A stretch of DNA of 40,549 nucleotides from Lachnospiraceae bacterium (GCA_022766905.1 JALEPU010000005.1:1-40549), one strand, 5' to 3'. Counted from the stretch's first letter, positions 33,550 to 40,549 are shown. Translations and numbers: made by a program. The notes: a model not told the origin generated them from the letters alone.

Positions 33550-34938
33550 TTACTCTCCTATGTTTTTTACGGTGACGGATAAAATTCTTTTTGTCGTCTC
33601 ACTTACTTTGTAATAACCACTGATTCGATATCCGACAATCCATACAATATGGTCTCCATCTGCCAGCAGCGGGATCTGTCCTCTTTGATCGGCAGGAATC
33701 TTCTCATCAATAAAATATCGATTCAGCTTCTTTTTCCCACCATCTTCCCGAAGGAAAAGATAATCCCCAGGCTGCCAAAAGCGCAGGCAGAGTCTATTTT
33801 TTATTTTATCACAATCAAAGAATTTCGTATACGGTTTTTTCGAAATTTCTTCTCCCCGATAAGGAAATTCTTTCATTTCCAATTGGATGTTTGAGGCATT
33901 CTCCGGGCATCGAATTTGCTTTTTCTCTTCTTCCTGATAAAAAATCAGAATACCGTCTTCTTTTACCGCCCAAATTCCTTTTACCAGGGTAAGCTGCCCC
34001 GGCCCTTCTTTATCCAGAAGCTCCTGCAGCAAACTGACGTGGGTAAAGCTCAATTTTTTTCTCTGTCCGCTCATCTTCGCCAGCCATTGGTATAACAGGG
34101 ATTTCTGCAAATAGGGGTGAAAAGAAAAAAGAACATCGGTTTTCACCCCAATGGCACTTTGCCCATATCGCTCCCTAATCTTTGCATCCTGAATCAGGCA
34201 GGCAGCACCCGCTTCTGTCTCCTGACTTTTTATATATTTCACTGCCTCACCAATCAGCTGAGCAGTTTTTCCCATATGAGCAACGGCCTGTTCATTAATT
34301 TGTTCCAGTTCCGGCAAAATATGATGCCGCACCCGATTTCTTGTATAACAATCTGTCAGATTAGTCTCATCGGTCCGCCAGGAAAGTCCTTTTCCTCGAA
34401 GCCATTGTTCAATTTCTTTTCTCTCTACGAATAACAAAGGCCGAATCAGAAACAGCCCTTTTGACAGCTCCCGAATGGGCTCCATAGAAGCAAGTCCAAA
34501 AAGACCGGTTCCCCTTGCCAGATGAAACAACATGGTTTCCGCCCTGTCATTGGCATTGTGAGCCACTGCCAGCTTTCCATATCCTTCTTCTGTCATAATT
34601 TTTTGAAAAGTCTCATAGCGAAACTGTCTTCCTGCCTCTTCTGTTGAAATTTTTTGTTTCCGGGCCCGTATTTCTACCTTTTCTTTGACACAAAAAAAGG
34701 GGATCTGATGAAGAGCACAAAACTCTCCTGCAAACCGGGCATCTTCGTCTGCTGTCTCTCCCCGGATTCCATGATGGCAGTGGACAGCTCCCAGTTCTAT
34801 CTGAAGCTCTTCTTTCAGCAAAAAAAGTACCTGCAGCAGACAAAGGGAATCTGCTCCTCCCGAAAAACCAACCAGCACTTTATCACCCGGGTCTATCATA
34901 TGAAATTGTTTGATCTGCTTTCTTACTGCATGTTCCAT
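33550..34938 (-). CDS. tilS: tRNA(Ile)-lysidine synthetase
   Basis: A 462-residue ATP-pyrophosphatase that converts C34 of tRNA-Ile2 (CAU) to lysidine, switching it from Met to Ile. The PP-loop SGGADS is at 26-31, with HHGIRGETADEDARF and AHNANDRAETMLFHL following. A C-terminal TilS domain (about 380-460) includes RFWQPGDYLF. The length agrees with the family. ATG with AGGAATGAG. It lies 27 nt after spoIIE. Confidence 0.94.
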   Translation of the reverse strand: MEHAVRKQIKQFHMIDPGDKVLVGFSGGADSLCLLQVLFLLKEELQIELGAVHCHHGIRGETADEDARFAGEFCALHQIPFFCVKEKVEIRARKQKISTEEAGRQFRYETFQKIMTEEGYGKLAVAHNANDRAETMLFHLARGTGLFGLASMEPIRELSKGLFLIRPLLFVERKEIEQWLRGKGLSWRTDETNLTDCYTRNRVRHHILPELEQINEQAVAHMGKTAQLIGEAVKYIKSQETEAGAACLIQDAKIRERYGQSAIGVKTDVLFSFHPYLQKSLLYQWLAKMSGQRKKLSFTHVSLLQELLDKEGPGQLTLVKGIWAVKEDGILIFYQEEEKKQIRCPENASNIQLEMKEFPYRGEEISKKPYTKFFDCDKIKNRLCLRFWQPGDYLFLREDGGKKKLNRYFIDEKIPADQRGQIPLLADGDHIVWIVGYRISGYYKVSETTKRILSVTVKNIGE

Positions 34939-34965
34939 ATTCTCATTCCTGTTTTTTTATTTTCT

Positions 34966-36432
34966 TCATTGATTCACTGTTTTTTCTCTTCTCTGACCGG
35001 TAACATGTTGCTTCTTCCAGAGATAGATAACCATAACAGACATGTCATCTTTTCTGTTTCCCTCTGTGTGGGAAAGAGCCCATTCCATGATTCGGTCCGC
35101 ACTTTGCTGAGGATTCTCTCCGTAAATAGAAGGCAGCCATTTTTTGCATTCTTCTTCCGGATCATCTCCCGATACGCAGTCCAAAATCCCATCCGAGACC
35201 AGAACAACGCTGTCTCCATCATATAACTTTTTATAAAGAACGTCAAATTCCAGCTCCCACAAAAAACCGGCAGGAAGCGTTCGGGACCGAATCACTTCCA
35301 CCCGGTCTTTCCTTACAAGAAACGTAGCTGCACTTCCTGCTTTGATTACTTTCATTACCCCTGTAAAAAGATTCAGCGACAGAAGGTCCAAAGAAGAATA
35401 TCGGCTTCTTTCCACTCCATACGTAATAGCCGAATTTGCTACCCTTAAGGTTTCTTCCTCATGAAATCCAGTTTCCAGCAGCTGTTCCACCAGTTCCAGC
35501 AATAATTCTCCTTCTTTTCTGGCAGCCTGTCCGCTTCCCATTCCATCTGCCAGTATAAAAATATCCTTTCCCTTTTCCAACCGAAGAACAGAAAATAAAT
35601 CTCCACACACATTTTCTCCTTCTTTGGACTGTTGTGACATTCCTGTCAACACATGAAAATTCACATCTTCTGCAAAGTGAAACATGGCTGTTTCCTCATA
35701 GACCGCAATGGGACATTCCTTTGTCGGAACCATGGGTATTTTAAGAACCATGGAAAGAATCGATGCCACCTTTTTGGTCGGACAGCTTCCCTTCCTCGTC
35801 CTGGCAATCAGATAGATTTCCTTTTTCTTACCTCTATTTTCATAAAAACGAAGATAGGAAAGCAGAACCTTTTCCCTTCTGAAACATTTTCGAAGTACTT
35901 TTTCAAAGCATTCTTCCCCTTTTTTATCGTATCCCATCATAGCAGAGCAATCAAATAAAATCCGGGACATTTCTTCCATCTGGGAAGACATCACCTTTCT
36001 TTGGTAAAGCATCTTATTTTTCCAGCTTCGATTAATTCCTATAATTTCATAAGATTGCAATAAGGATTCGAAAAACCGCTCGGTCCGGATACACCGTTCT
36101 TCAAAAGAATAAGGGATTTTTATTTTCCCTCCGTTTTTTCCATTTTCTATTTCCAGAAGCATCTGTCTGACTTCATCCAGCACATCCTGTTTTTCCTTAC
36201 GATAACATTGATAAAATCTGCTGCATCCTTCACAGGCTTCCATGGATACCCGCCCCAGAATATGAAGGATTTCCTCTTCCTGAAGACTCCATTCATATTC
36301 CGGCATTTTTTTTAAAATATGACTTAATTTTTCATAAGAAAAAGAAATCTCTTTGATGTTATTTTTGGTACTTAAAATCAGCTCTTCCAGTACCCGGTCC
36401 TGTTCGGACACTTTTTTCCTCTGTCTGGACAT
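34966..36432 (-). CDS. spoIIE: SpoIIE-family PP2C phosphatase lacking the membrane domain
   Basis: A 488-residue serine phosphatase. The C-terminal PP2C domain (about 265-480) has NVCGDLFSVLRLEKG, the metal motif ILADGMGSGQAARKEGELL and VVLVSDGILD. The N-terminal part is a soluble helical region with a Cys cluster CEGCSRFYQCY, as in the SpoIIE regulatory region. Bacillus SpoIIE is about 820 residues with ten membrane segments at the N-terminus; none is present here. The locus (next to tilS, hpt, ftsH and divIC) and a Spo0A-type promoter support the sporulation assignment: dephosphorylating SpoIIAA to release sigma-F. The frame opens at a GTG (36447), but the ATG at 36432 has proper spacing from GGAGGG. 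Confidence 0.85.
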   Translation of the reverse strand: MSRQRKKVSEQDRVLEELILSTKNNIKEISFSYEKLSHILKKMPEYEWSLQEEEILHILGRVSMEACEGCSRFYQCYRKEKQDVLDEVRQMLLEIENGKNGGKIKIPYSFEERCIRTERFFESLLQSYEIIGINRSWKNKMLYQRKVMSSQMEEMSRILFDCSAMMGYDKKGEECFEKVLRKCFRREKVLLSYLRFYENRGKKKEIYLIARTRKGSCPTKKVASILSMVLKIPMVPTKECPIAVYEETAMFHFAEDVNFHVLTGMSQQSKEGENVCGDLFSVLRLEKGKDIFILADGMGSGQAARKEGELLLELVEQLLETGFHEEETLRVANSAITYGVERSRYSSLDLLSLNLFTGVMKVIKAGSAATFLVRKDRVEVIRSRTLPAGFLWELEFDVLYKKLYDGDSVVLVSDGILDCVSGDDPEEECKKWLPSIYGENPQQSADRIMEWALSHTEGNRKDDMSVMVIYLWKKQHVTGQRREKTVNQ

Positions 36433-36473
36433 TTTCATTCCCTCCACTTTATGTACTTACCTGTTTTTCCTCC

Positions 36474-36507
36474 AGTATACAAAAGGTGAGAAAAATAATT
36501 TGTCAAA
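36474..36507 (-). promoter_or_regulatory. Spo0A-controlled sigma-A promoter of spoIIE
   Basis: Minus-strand TTGACA (36501-36506) and TATACT (36474-36479) are separated by 21 bp rather than 17. The -35 lies inside a perfect Spo0A box, TTTGTCAAA on the plus strand (36499-36507). Long spacers of 21-22 bp with an overlapping 0A box are the hallmark of Spo0A-activated spoIIE and spoIIG promoters in Bacillus. Confidence 0.75.
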
Positions 36508-36532
36508 AGAAGCAGTCAGAAAAAAAAGAAAA

Positions 36533-36820
36533 AAGAGGATGCTGCAAAACAAAGGTAGTCGATCAAGTCCCAAATACAGCCCCTAATATAAAGCAAATTT
36601 TTCGGAATTTATAAAAAGGCATCATCTGACATGTTTATCCACTGTCTGCTTTGAAACTCACATCCTATACTTGATCAAGTATAGGCTCCTCAAACAACGC
36701 AGCAGACAGTCACATATGCCAGATGATGCCTTTTGTAAATTCAGCGAAAAATCTGCAATCATATTATATAGGACTGTATTTGGACAAAGATATGACATCT
36801 TTCCTTTGCAGCACCATCTT
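36533..36820. mobile_element. foldback (MITE-like) element of about 290 bp
   Basis: The whole interval is one long imperfect inverted repeat. Outer ends are AAGAGGATGCTGCAAA (from 36533) against AAGATGGTGCTGCAAA read from 36820. Inside are CCAAATACAG/CTGTATTTGG, AAAAGGCATCATCTG/CAGATGATGCCTTTT and ACTGTCTGCT/AGCAGACAGT. At the centre is a perfect 22-bp palindrome (36664-36685, arms CCTATACTTGA). It encodes no transposase. It sits between the spoIIE promoter and the tRNA-Met terminator. Element family and target duplication were not recognised. Confidence 0.7.
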
Positions 36821-36836
36821 TCCATGCATAAAGGAC

Positions 36837-36901
36837 GAAGGAGCTGTATTCCAGTGGTAAAATCATTCCATTTTCACAACTGGAACACAGCTCCTTCTTT
36901 T
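36837..36901. terminator. hairpin terminator downstream of tRNA-Met
   Basis: GAAGGAGCTGT and TTCCAGT pair with ACTGGAA and ACAGCTCCTTC around a single mismatch. It begins a few nucleotides after the tRNA 3' end on the minus strand. The better T run is on the plus strand, so the direction is uncertain. Confidence 0.6.
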
Positions 36902-36905
36902 ATAG

Positions 36906-36979
36906 TAGCGGAAGGGAGATTTGAACTCTCGACACTACGGGTATGAACCGTATGCTCTAGCCAACTGAGCTATTCCGCC
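36906..36979 (-). tRNA. tRNA-Met (CAU), elongator
   Basis: A 74-nt cloverleaf. Acceptor GGCGGAA pairs with TTCCGCT (G1-U72 wobble). The D stem is GCTC/GAGC. The anticodon arm is TACGG, TTCATAC, CCGTA with anticodon CAT. The T arm has TTCAAAT with one A-C mismatch, and the discriminator is A. CCA is not encoded. The body matches Gram-positive elongator tRNA-Met and lacks the initiator features (three G-C pairs in the anticodon stem, unpaired 1-72). The TilS-substrate tRNA-Ile2 also has CAU but a different acceptor stem. Confidence 0.93.
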
Positions 36980-36995
36980 GCACTCAACGAGTGAT

Positions 36996-37024
36996 ATAAT
37001 ATCATCCTATTTGCTATTTGTCAA
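36996..37024 (-). promoter_or_regulatory. sigma-A promoter of tRNA-Met
   Basis: Consensus TTGACA (37019-37024), 17-nt spacer and TATTAT (36996-37001) on the minus strand, about 17 nt before the tRNA 5' end. This means the tRNA need not depend on read-through from divIC. Confidence 0.85.
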
Positions 37025-37053
37025 GAAAAAAATTAAAAAAAGATAATTTATTC

Positions 37054-37383
37054 TTAATTACTTCCGGTATCCCGTTGTTTTAAGATATATTCGCCCTCTT
37101 TGACCATACCGAACTGCTCTCTGGCGACTTCTTCTTTATAAGCGTCTGTCTTCTGATATTCCGCCTGTTCATCCAACTCTTTCTGCTCTTCTTTAGCTTC
37201 TGCAATCTGCATATCCAGCTCCTGCTCTACCGCTGCATATTCCTGCTCTTTGAGCTTGATTCTATGTCCGTTATAGAGCACTGCACCAAGCACGATACAG
37301 ACAATCAGAATTATCATCCTGGTCTGAATCCGATTCTGACGAGTGACTCTTTGTTTCTTTTTCTTTGTCGTCGAATTCTTCAT
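37054..37383 (-). CDS. divIC: septum formation initiator (DivIC/FtsB family)
   Basis: A 109-residue bitopic cell-division protein. It has a very basic N-terminus, one membrane segment (MIILIVCIVLGAVLY, about 23-37), and then an extracellular coiled coil rich in Glu, Gln and Lys (about 42-85). A conserved VAREQFGMVKEGEYIL follows. It bridges division proteins at the septum. The frame runs back to 37428 inside yabQ, but the ATG at 37383 has AAGGAG upstream. It ends the yabP-yabQ-divIC operon, as in Bacillus. Confidence 0.88.
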   Translation of the reverse strand: MKNSTTKKKKQRVTRQNRIQTRMIILIVCIVLGAVLYNGHRIKLKEQEYAAVEQELDMQIAEAKEEQKELDEQAEYQKTDAYKEEVAREQFGMVKEGEYILKQRDTGSN

Positions 37384-37408
37384 ACCAATCCGCTCCTTAC
37401 TTTTTTTC

Positions 37409-37843
37409 TTAATAGCGTCGTAGTACAATTGTAATCGTTTTTAAACTTTTTTTCAATGGTAAAATACAGTTCTTTACAACAAATTTCTTGACATTATGAA
37501 GGATTTTCCAGAAAATACGGAGAATTTTTCCCAGGATTAGAAAAAACCATAAAAGTGGGCGAAAAAACAGGTTTCGAAGCAAGCCATAATAAAGACCAAG
37601 TCCGGAAATGCTCCCCAGAATGACATAGATTCGCAAAACCCCCTCATTAAATGCAAAAAAAATATAAAACAGAAAAAAAGCAGCAAAAATCCAGTAAAGT
37701 AAATCCTCCAGAGCAACCCATCCGGTTTTATGACGTATTGCTTTTCGAAATGCTTTTCCTATGTCATAGACCAGAAATAAAATTGCCCCTGCCAGAATAC
37801 TGATAAGAAACAGCCTGAATTCTCCATTGATTCCCTGTACCAT
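37409..37843 (-). CDS. yabQ: YabQ, spore cortex biosynthesis membrane protein
   Basis: A 144-residue membrane protein. It starts FLISILAGAILFLVYDIGKAFRKA, the typical YabQ opening, and has three or four hydrophobic segments plus a basic C-terminal tail. Bacillus YabQ sits in the forespore outer membrane and is required for cortex synthesis under sigma-E. ATG with GGAGG. It lies 15 nt after yabP. Confidence 0.88.
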   Translation of the reverse strand: MVQGINGEFRLFLISILAGAILFLVYDIGKAFRKAIRHKTGWVALEDLLYWIFAAFFLFYIFFAFNEGVLRIYVILGSISGLGLYYGLLRNLFFRPLLWFFLILGKILRIFWKILHNVKKFVVKNCILPLKKSLKTITIVLRRY

Positions 37844-37858
37844 TCTTTTCCTCCGTTT

Positions 37859-38143
37859 CTACTGAAACAGGCGGGATAGCAGATTCTCCCGATTTCTCTT
37901 TTTTTCTTCTTCATCTGAATATAGCATACAATCAATCTTCCCTGTGACTTCTACCTCCCCTTTGTCTACTGTAAGTCTGGTTACATGCAGATCCTCCCCT
38001 TTAATCACCAACACCCCCTGTTCTGTTTCCAGCACGATTTCCACCGCGTCAAAAGAAATCACTTCCCGCACTCCGGTAACCAGTCCAAAAGACCGATTAT
38101 TCAGACTGATTTTGTGCGCTTTTACAAGTTGTCTTTCATCCAT
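37859..38143 (-). CDS. yabP: YabP, sporulation protein
   Basis: A 94-residue protein of the YabP/YqfC family, with RSFGLVTGVREVISFDAVEIVLETEQG and KGEDLHVTRLTVDKGEVEVTG. It is a spore-coat or cortex assembly factor expressed in the mother cell in Bacillus. The frame opens at a GTG (38152), but the ATG at 38143 stands 8 nt from AAGGAGG and is preferred. First gene of the operon. Confidence 0.9.
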   Translation of the reverse strand: MDERQLVKAHKISLNNRSFGLVTGVREVISFDAVEIVLETEQGVLVIKGEDLHVTRLTVDKGEVEVTGKIDCMLYSDEEEKKRNRENLLSRLFQ

Positions 38144-38189
38144 CCGCTCCACCTCCTTTTTGTTTTATAACTCTATGTCCGTCCCCTTT

Positions 38190-38219
38190 ATTTTATGCTC
38201 TTTTTCATTTTAAATAATG
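38190..38219 (-). promoter_or_regulatory. possible sigma-E promoter of yabP
   Basis: The minus strand reads CATTATT (38213-38219), 15 nt, then CATAAAAT (38190-38197). This resembles the sigma-E pattern of an ATATT-type -35 and CATA..AT -10. The match is partial. The Bacillus orthologue is under sigma-E. Confidence 0.4.
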
Positions 38220-38249
38220 GCACAAATCCTTACAATCAGGGATTTCTCC

Positions 38250-38278
38250 TTGACAAACCGTTAAGAAACAGGTATAAA
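38250..38278 (+). promoter_or_regulatory. sigma-A promoter of hup
   Basis: Consensus TTGACA (38250-38255), 17-nt spacer and TATAAA (38273-38278), about 50 nt before the hup start. It diverges from the yabP promoter region. Confidence 0.85.
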
Positions 38279-38328
38279 TAGTCTTATAGCATGTAGCAAT
38301 GAATACAATTGTTTTAGGAGGAAATATT

Positions 38329-38604
38329 ATGAACAAAACGGAATTAGTTGCAGCAATCGCTGAGAAGACAGAGTTATCCAAGAAAGAAGCAGAAAAAGCA
38401 TTAAAAGCTTTTACAGACGTTATTGCTGAAGAGTTAGCAAAAGGCGAGAAAATCCAGTTAGTTGGATTTGGTACTTTTGAAGTATCCGAAAGAGCTGCAA
38501 GAGAGGGAAGAAACCCAATGACAGGAGAGACAATCCAGATTGCCGCTTCTAAGACTCCAAAATTCAAACCTGGCAAAGCTTTAAAGGATCAGGTTAACGC
38601 ATAA
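38329..38604 (+). CDS. hup: HU family DNA-binding protein
   Basis: A 91-residue histone-like protein that bends and compacts DNA. The family core is unmistakable: [20 protein letters not shown], then [19 protein letters not shown] with the DNA-intercalating arm around NPMTG, then [11 protein letters not shown]. The frame extends upstream to 38299, but the ATG at 38329 is preceded by AGGAGG and matches HU. It has a strong promoter and is cotranscribed with rqcP, 5 nt downstream. Confidence 0.96.
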   Translation: MNKTELVAAIAEKTELSKKEAEKALKAFTDVIAEELAKGEKIQLVGFGTFEVSERAAREGRNPMTGETIQIAASKTPKFKPGKALKDQVNA

Positions 38605-38609
38605 CAAGA

Positions 38610-38849
38610 ATGAGACTGGATAAATTTCTAAAAGTTTCCCGTTTAATCAAGCGGCGTACCGTAGCCAATGAAGCTTGCGATGCCGGAAGAGTTCTGGTGA
38701 ACGGCAAAGTTGCAAAAGCCGGTCTTAATGTAAAAGTTGGAGATATCATTGAGATACATTTTGGCAATCGGGAAGTAAAAGCAGAGATTTTAAATGTGGC
38801 TGAAACTGTCCGAAAGGATGAAGCAAAGGGCTTATTTCGTTATCTTTAG
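38610..38849 (+). CDS. rqcP: S4-domain protein RqcP (YabO)
   Basis: A 79-residue S4 RNA-binding protein, MRLDKFLKVSRLIKRRTVAN, with DAGRVLVNGKVAKAGLNVKVGD. RqcP binds stalled 50S subunits and helps RqcH add alanine tails during ribosome quality control. In Bacillus it lies next to yabP. Here it follows hup on the opposite strand from yabP. Confidence 0.92.
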   Translation: MRLDKFLKVSRLIKRRTVANEACDAGRVLVNGKVAKAGLNVKVGDIIEIHFGNREVKAEILNVAETVRKDEAKGLFRYL

Positions 38850-38869
38850 TTCTTAGACATAATATAAGA

Positions 38870-38909
38870 GGGAACATGGCAGGATTTTTTCTACCATGTT
38901 CCCTTTTTT
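38870..38909 (+). terminator. terminator of hup-rqcP
   Basis: GGGAACATGG (38870-38879) pairs with CCATGTTCCC (38894-38903), followed by T6. It is 20 nt after the rqcP stop. Confidence 0.9.
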
Positions 38910-39199
38910 GAGTTTTATATATTTTTCTATTTTTCCTTTCAAAATGATAAATGGAGCACATTCTGCCGGAAGCATTTCACAGACCTCTATGACAATATCC
39001 AAAGCATTTCCCAACAGGAGAACACAGCTTTGTGCTCTCCAGATTAATCTGTTCATGTTCCTTTGACACAGTAATCTTGAGATTCAAAAAATGGAAGAAT
39101 AAATTCAAGGGTTTTACAAATAATAACCATATAAAAGGAAAAGAAAAACAGTTTTTCGTCGAAATCGGAAATGCGACGGAGCCAACCAGGAGGAATGTA
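38910..39199. other. spoVT upstream region, no gene
   Basis: An AT-rich leader. I see an imperfect GGAGAACAC/GTGCTCTCC hairpin at 39017-39040 with a 6-nt loop. No clear sigma-A or sigma-G promoter could be fixed. A 67-codon minus-strand frame here runs through the rqcP terminator and was rejected. Confidence 0.5.
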
Positions 39200-39748
39200 A
39201 TGAAAGCTACAGGAATTGTAAGAAGAATTGATGATCTGGGGCGTGTGGTCGTTCCCAAAGAGATTCGCCGGACCTTAAGAATCCGGGAAGGAGACCCAAT
39301 GGAAATCTTTACTGACCGGGAAGGTGAAATTATCCTGAAAAAATACTCCCCGATCGGAGAGCTTAGTCTATTCGCCCAACAATATGCCGACGCTGTCAAC
39401 CATGCCATCGGTCACATTGTCTGTATCTGCGACAAAGACCAGATTATTGCCGCTGCCGGCGTCCCGAAAAGAGAGCTTGTCGGCATGGCGGTCCATCACG
39501 AACTGGAAGCCGCCATGGATGCCAGACAAACCATTCTTTCCAAAAAGAGCGACAAAGATTTCATCGCCATTACCACCAACCGGAGCGAGGATTTCTATGC
39601 ACAGGCTATCTCCACCATCATCTGCGAAGGGGATGCCATCGGAGCAGTCATCATCCTGTCCCGGGATCCTCGCGCATCCTTTACCGAAGCAGAGAAAACC
39701 CAGGCCGTTGCCGGAGCCTATTTTCTGGGACGGCAAATGGAAAATTAA
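39200..39748 (+). CDS. spoVT: SpoVT, AbrB-type transcriptional regulator
   Basis: A 182-residue late-sporulation regulator. The N-terminal swapped-hairpin AbrB domain (1-50) begins MKATGIVRRIDDLGRVVVPK, followed by EIRRTLRIREGDPMEIFTD. A GAF-like sensor domain fills residues about 60-180 (VICICDKDQIIAAAGVP, GAVIILSRDP). It tunes forespore genes under sigma-G in Bacillus. The frame opens much earlier (39032), but the ATG at 39200 with CAGGAGGA 7-8 nt upstream and the family-typical start is right. Confidence 0.95.
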   Translation: MKATGIVRRIDDLGRVVVPKEIRRTLRIREGDPMEIFTDREGEIILKKYSPIGELSLFAQQYADAVNHAIGHIVCICDKDQIIAAAGVPKRELVGMAVHHELEAAMDARQTILSKKSDKDFIAITTNRSEDFYAQAISTIICEGDAIGAVIILSRDPRASFTEAEKTQAVAGAYFLGRQMEN

Positions 39749-39771
39749 AAGAAGTCGAAAGAATTCAAGAC

Positions 39772-39951
39772 TTGCTCGCGGAGCGTATATCAGATGGGGG
39801 ATTGGCACCCGCCACTGGTATATATTTCTTGCTCGCCGCCTGAAGAGGCGGGAGTCATCTTCCATCTGATATACAAAAGGAGCATCGGATTCGATTTGTA
39901 TATCCAGGCTGCTATGCAGGTTATGATAAAAATCGGAACCAATACTCCTTT
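39772..39951. repeat. palindromic intergenic element with nested hairpins
   Basis: Perfect 13-bp arms GTATATCAGATGG (39785-39797) and the complement (39862-39874) enclose CCGCCT/AGGCGG with a GAAG loop (39836-39851). TTGCTCGC occurs twice (39772-39779, 39829-39836). The right part (about 39875-39951) forms an imperfect stem of about 21 bp ending in CTCCTTTTG on the minus strand, a possible terminator for the phosphatase gene. It is GC-richer than its flanks. It may be a dispersed repeat. Confidence 0.6.
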
Positions 39952-39954
39952 TCT

Positions 39955-40431
39955 TTATTTTATCTTTCCTTCTTTTCTTAAATACTCCAAAAATGCAGTA
40001 CAGCCTGTCACCACGTCCCGATAGGTATCGTCAAACCTTCCGCTGTACCAGGGATCAATGACAGATTCATGACTTCCAGCAAATTCCAACAGCATAAAAA
40101 TCTTGCCGCCTCTATGACCGGTCATCCTTTCTATATTTTTTATATTTCTCGTATCCATGCCAATCAGATAATCATAATGGTCATAGTCGCTTGCCTTCAA
40201 AAGAGTAGCCCTCTTATCGCCGCAGGAAATCCCATGCTTGTGAAGCTCCTCCCTGGCCGGAGGATACACAGGATTGCCCACACCGCGCCAGATCTCCTCT
40301 GTGCTGGTAGCAGCAGACGCAATCTCAAACTGATCCGCAATATTTTCTTTTTCTACCATATCTTTTAAAATAAATTCTGCCATCGGCGAACGGCAGATAT
40401 TGCCGTGGCAAATGAATAGTATTTTTATCAT
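39955..40431 (-). CDS. low-molecular-weight protein tyrosine phosphatase
   Basis: A 158-residue phosphatase. The P-loop is CHGNICRSP with nucleophile C8 and R14, and the general-acid loop DPWYSGRFDDTY lies near residue 122. It removes phosphate from protein tyrosine or arginine. The usual P-loop begins C-x-G-N-x-C-R-S, which fits. The frame extends to 40449 but that start lies before the ribosome site. The ATG at 40431 follows AAGGAG. Only about 100 bases of the upstream region are in the window and no promoter was fixed. Confidence 0.92.
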   Translation of the reverse strand: MIKILFICHGNICRSPMAEFILKDMVEKENIADQFEIASAATSTEEIWRGVGNPVYPPAREELHKHGISCGDKRATLLKASDYDHYDYLIGMDTRNIKNIERMTGHRGGKIFMLLEFAGSHESVIDPWYSGRFDDTYRDVVTGCTAFLEYLRKEGKIK

Positions 40432-40549
40432 CAAATCATGCTCCTTCATGTTGTAAGAATCGTGGACGTTATATCAGCAAAATGCAATGATATGCCAGGA
40501 TAAGAAAGGTTATTGCAAATGCGTTTGATTCTCCGAATTTGCCTTAATT

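Noticed and set aside
36671-36946. Plus-strand frame of 91 codons next to tRNA-Met
   Set aside because: It crosses the foldback element, the hairpin and into the tRNA, and has no ribosome site.
38853-39056. Minus-strand frame of 67 codons upstream of spoVT
   Set aside because: It passes through the rqcP terminator hairpin, has a ribosome site too close to the ATG, and no recognisable family.
1-40549. CRISPR arrays, prophage genes or transposase genes
   Set aside because: I found no regularly spaced direct repeats and no phage or transposase proteins on either strand.

Overview
This window looks like a chromosomal segment of a low-GC, spore-forming member of the Clostridia, most likely Lachnospiraceae. 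The evidence is the spoVT, yabP, yabQ, spoIIE, tilS, hpt, ftsH sporulation and housekeeping block, the T-box-controlled ileS, the AT-rich intergenic DNA, and a B12-dependent diol-dehydratase microcompartment of the kind known from gut propionate and reuterin producers such as Anaerobutyricum and Blautia. The genus is an inference from gene content.

Left edge (1-2751): strong minus-strand promoters fire out of the window and look like those of an rRNA operon. They are followed by a plus-strand neurotransmitter:sodium-symporter-type transporter and a convergent secreted fibronectin-III protein. The signal peptide of that protein is out of frame by one base in an A6 run. A shared bidirectional terminator separates the two genes.

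Centre (2854-21414): a propanediol/glycerol utilisation microcompartment locus, entirely on the minus strand. The transcription order is PocR-LytS sensor kinase, AraC-type response regulator, iron alcohol dehydrogenase, then pduA, B, C, D, E, G, H, K, J, eutJ, a flavoprotein, pduN, O, P, S, T and a terminator. The cytoplasmic PocR-domain kinase probably senses the diol and activates the AraC-type regulator. A paired GCAAAA-type direct repeat with the same 13-bp phasing lies upstream of both the kinase promoter and the pduA promoter, and is my best candidate operator. PduCDE dehydrates the diol to an aldehyde. PduP oxidises the aldehyde to acyl-CoA and the alcohol dehydrogenase reduces it. PduGH reactivates the dehydratase, and PduS, PduT and PduO recycle and adenosylate cobalamin. 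The shell has three hexamer-type proteins (A, J, K), two trimer-type proteins (B, T) and one pentamer (N). PduL, PduU, PduV and PduW are not in the window, and a flavoprotein sits near where PduL is usually found. PduK carries a very long acidic linker ending in a basic Arg/Gly tail. An orphan methyltransferase-type corrinoid protein with its own promoter precedes the regulators.

Middle right (21543-30985): a triple-hairpin intergenic element, glycogen phosphorylase, isoleucyl-tRNA synthetase with a complete T-box leader and strong promoter, a membrane acyltransferase, nicotinate phosphoribosyltransferase, a membrane-anchored SH3-like protein, and a candidate short RNA or attenuator with C-rich segments.

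Right (31097-40431): the conserved order ftsH, hpt, tilS, spoIIE on the minus strand. spoIIE has a promoter with a perfect Spo0A box and a 21-bp spacer. A foldback element of about 290 bp (MITE-like), tRNA-Met, and the divIC-yabQ-yabP operon follow. On the plus strand come hup, rqcP and spoVT. A second palindromic element and a low-molecular-weight protein tyrosine phosphatase close the window. Bases 40432-40549 hold nothing I can support.
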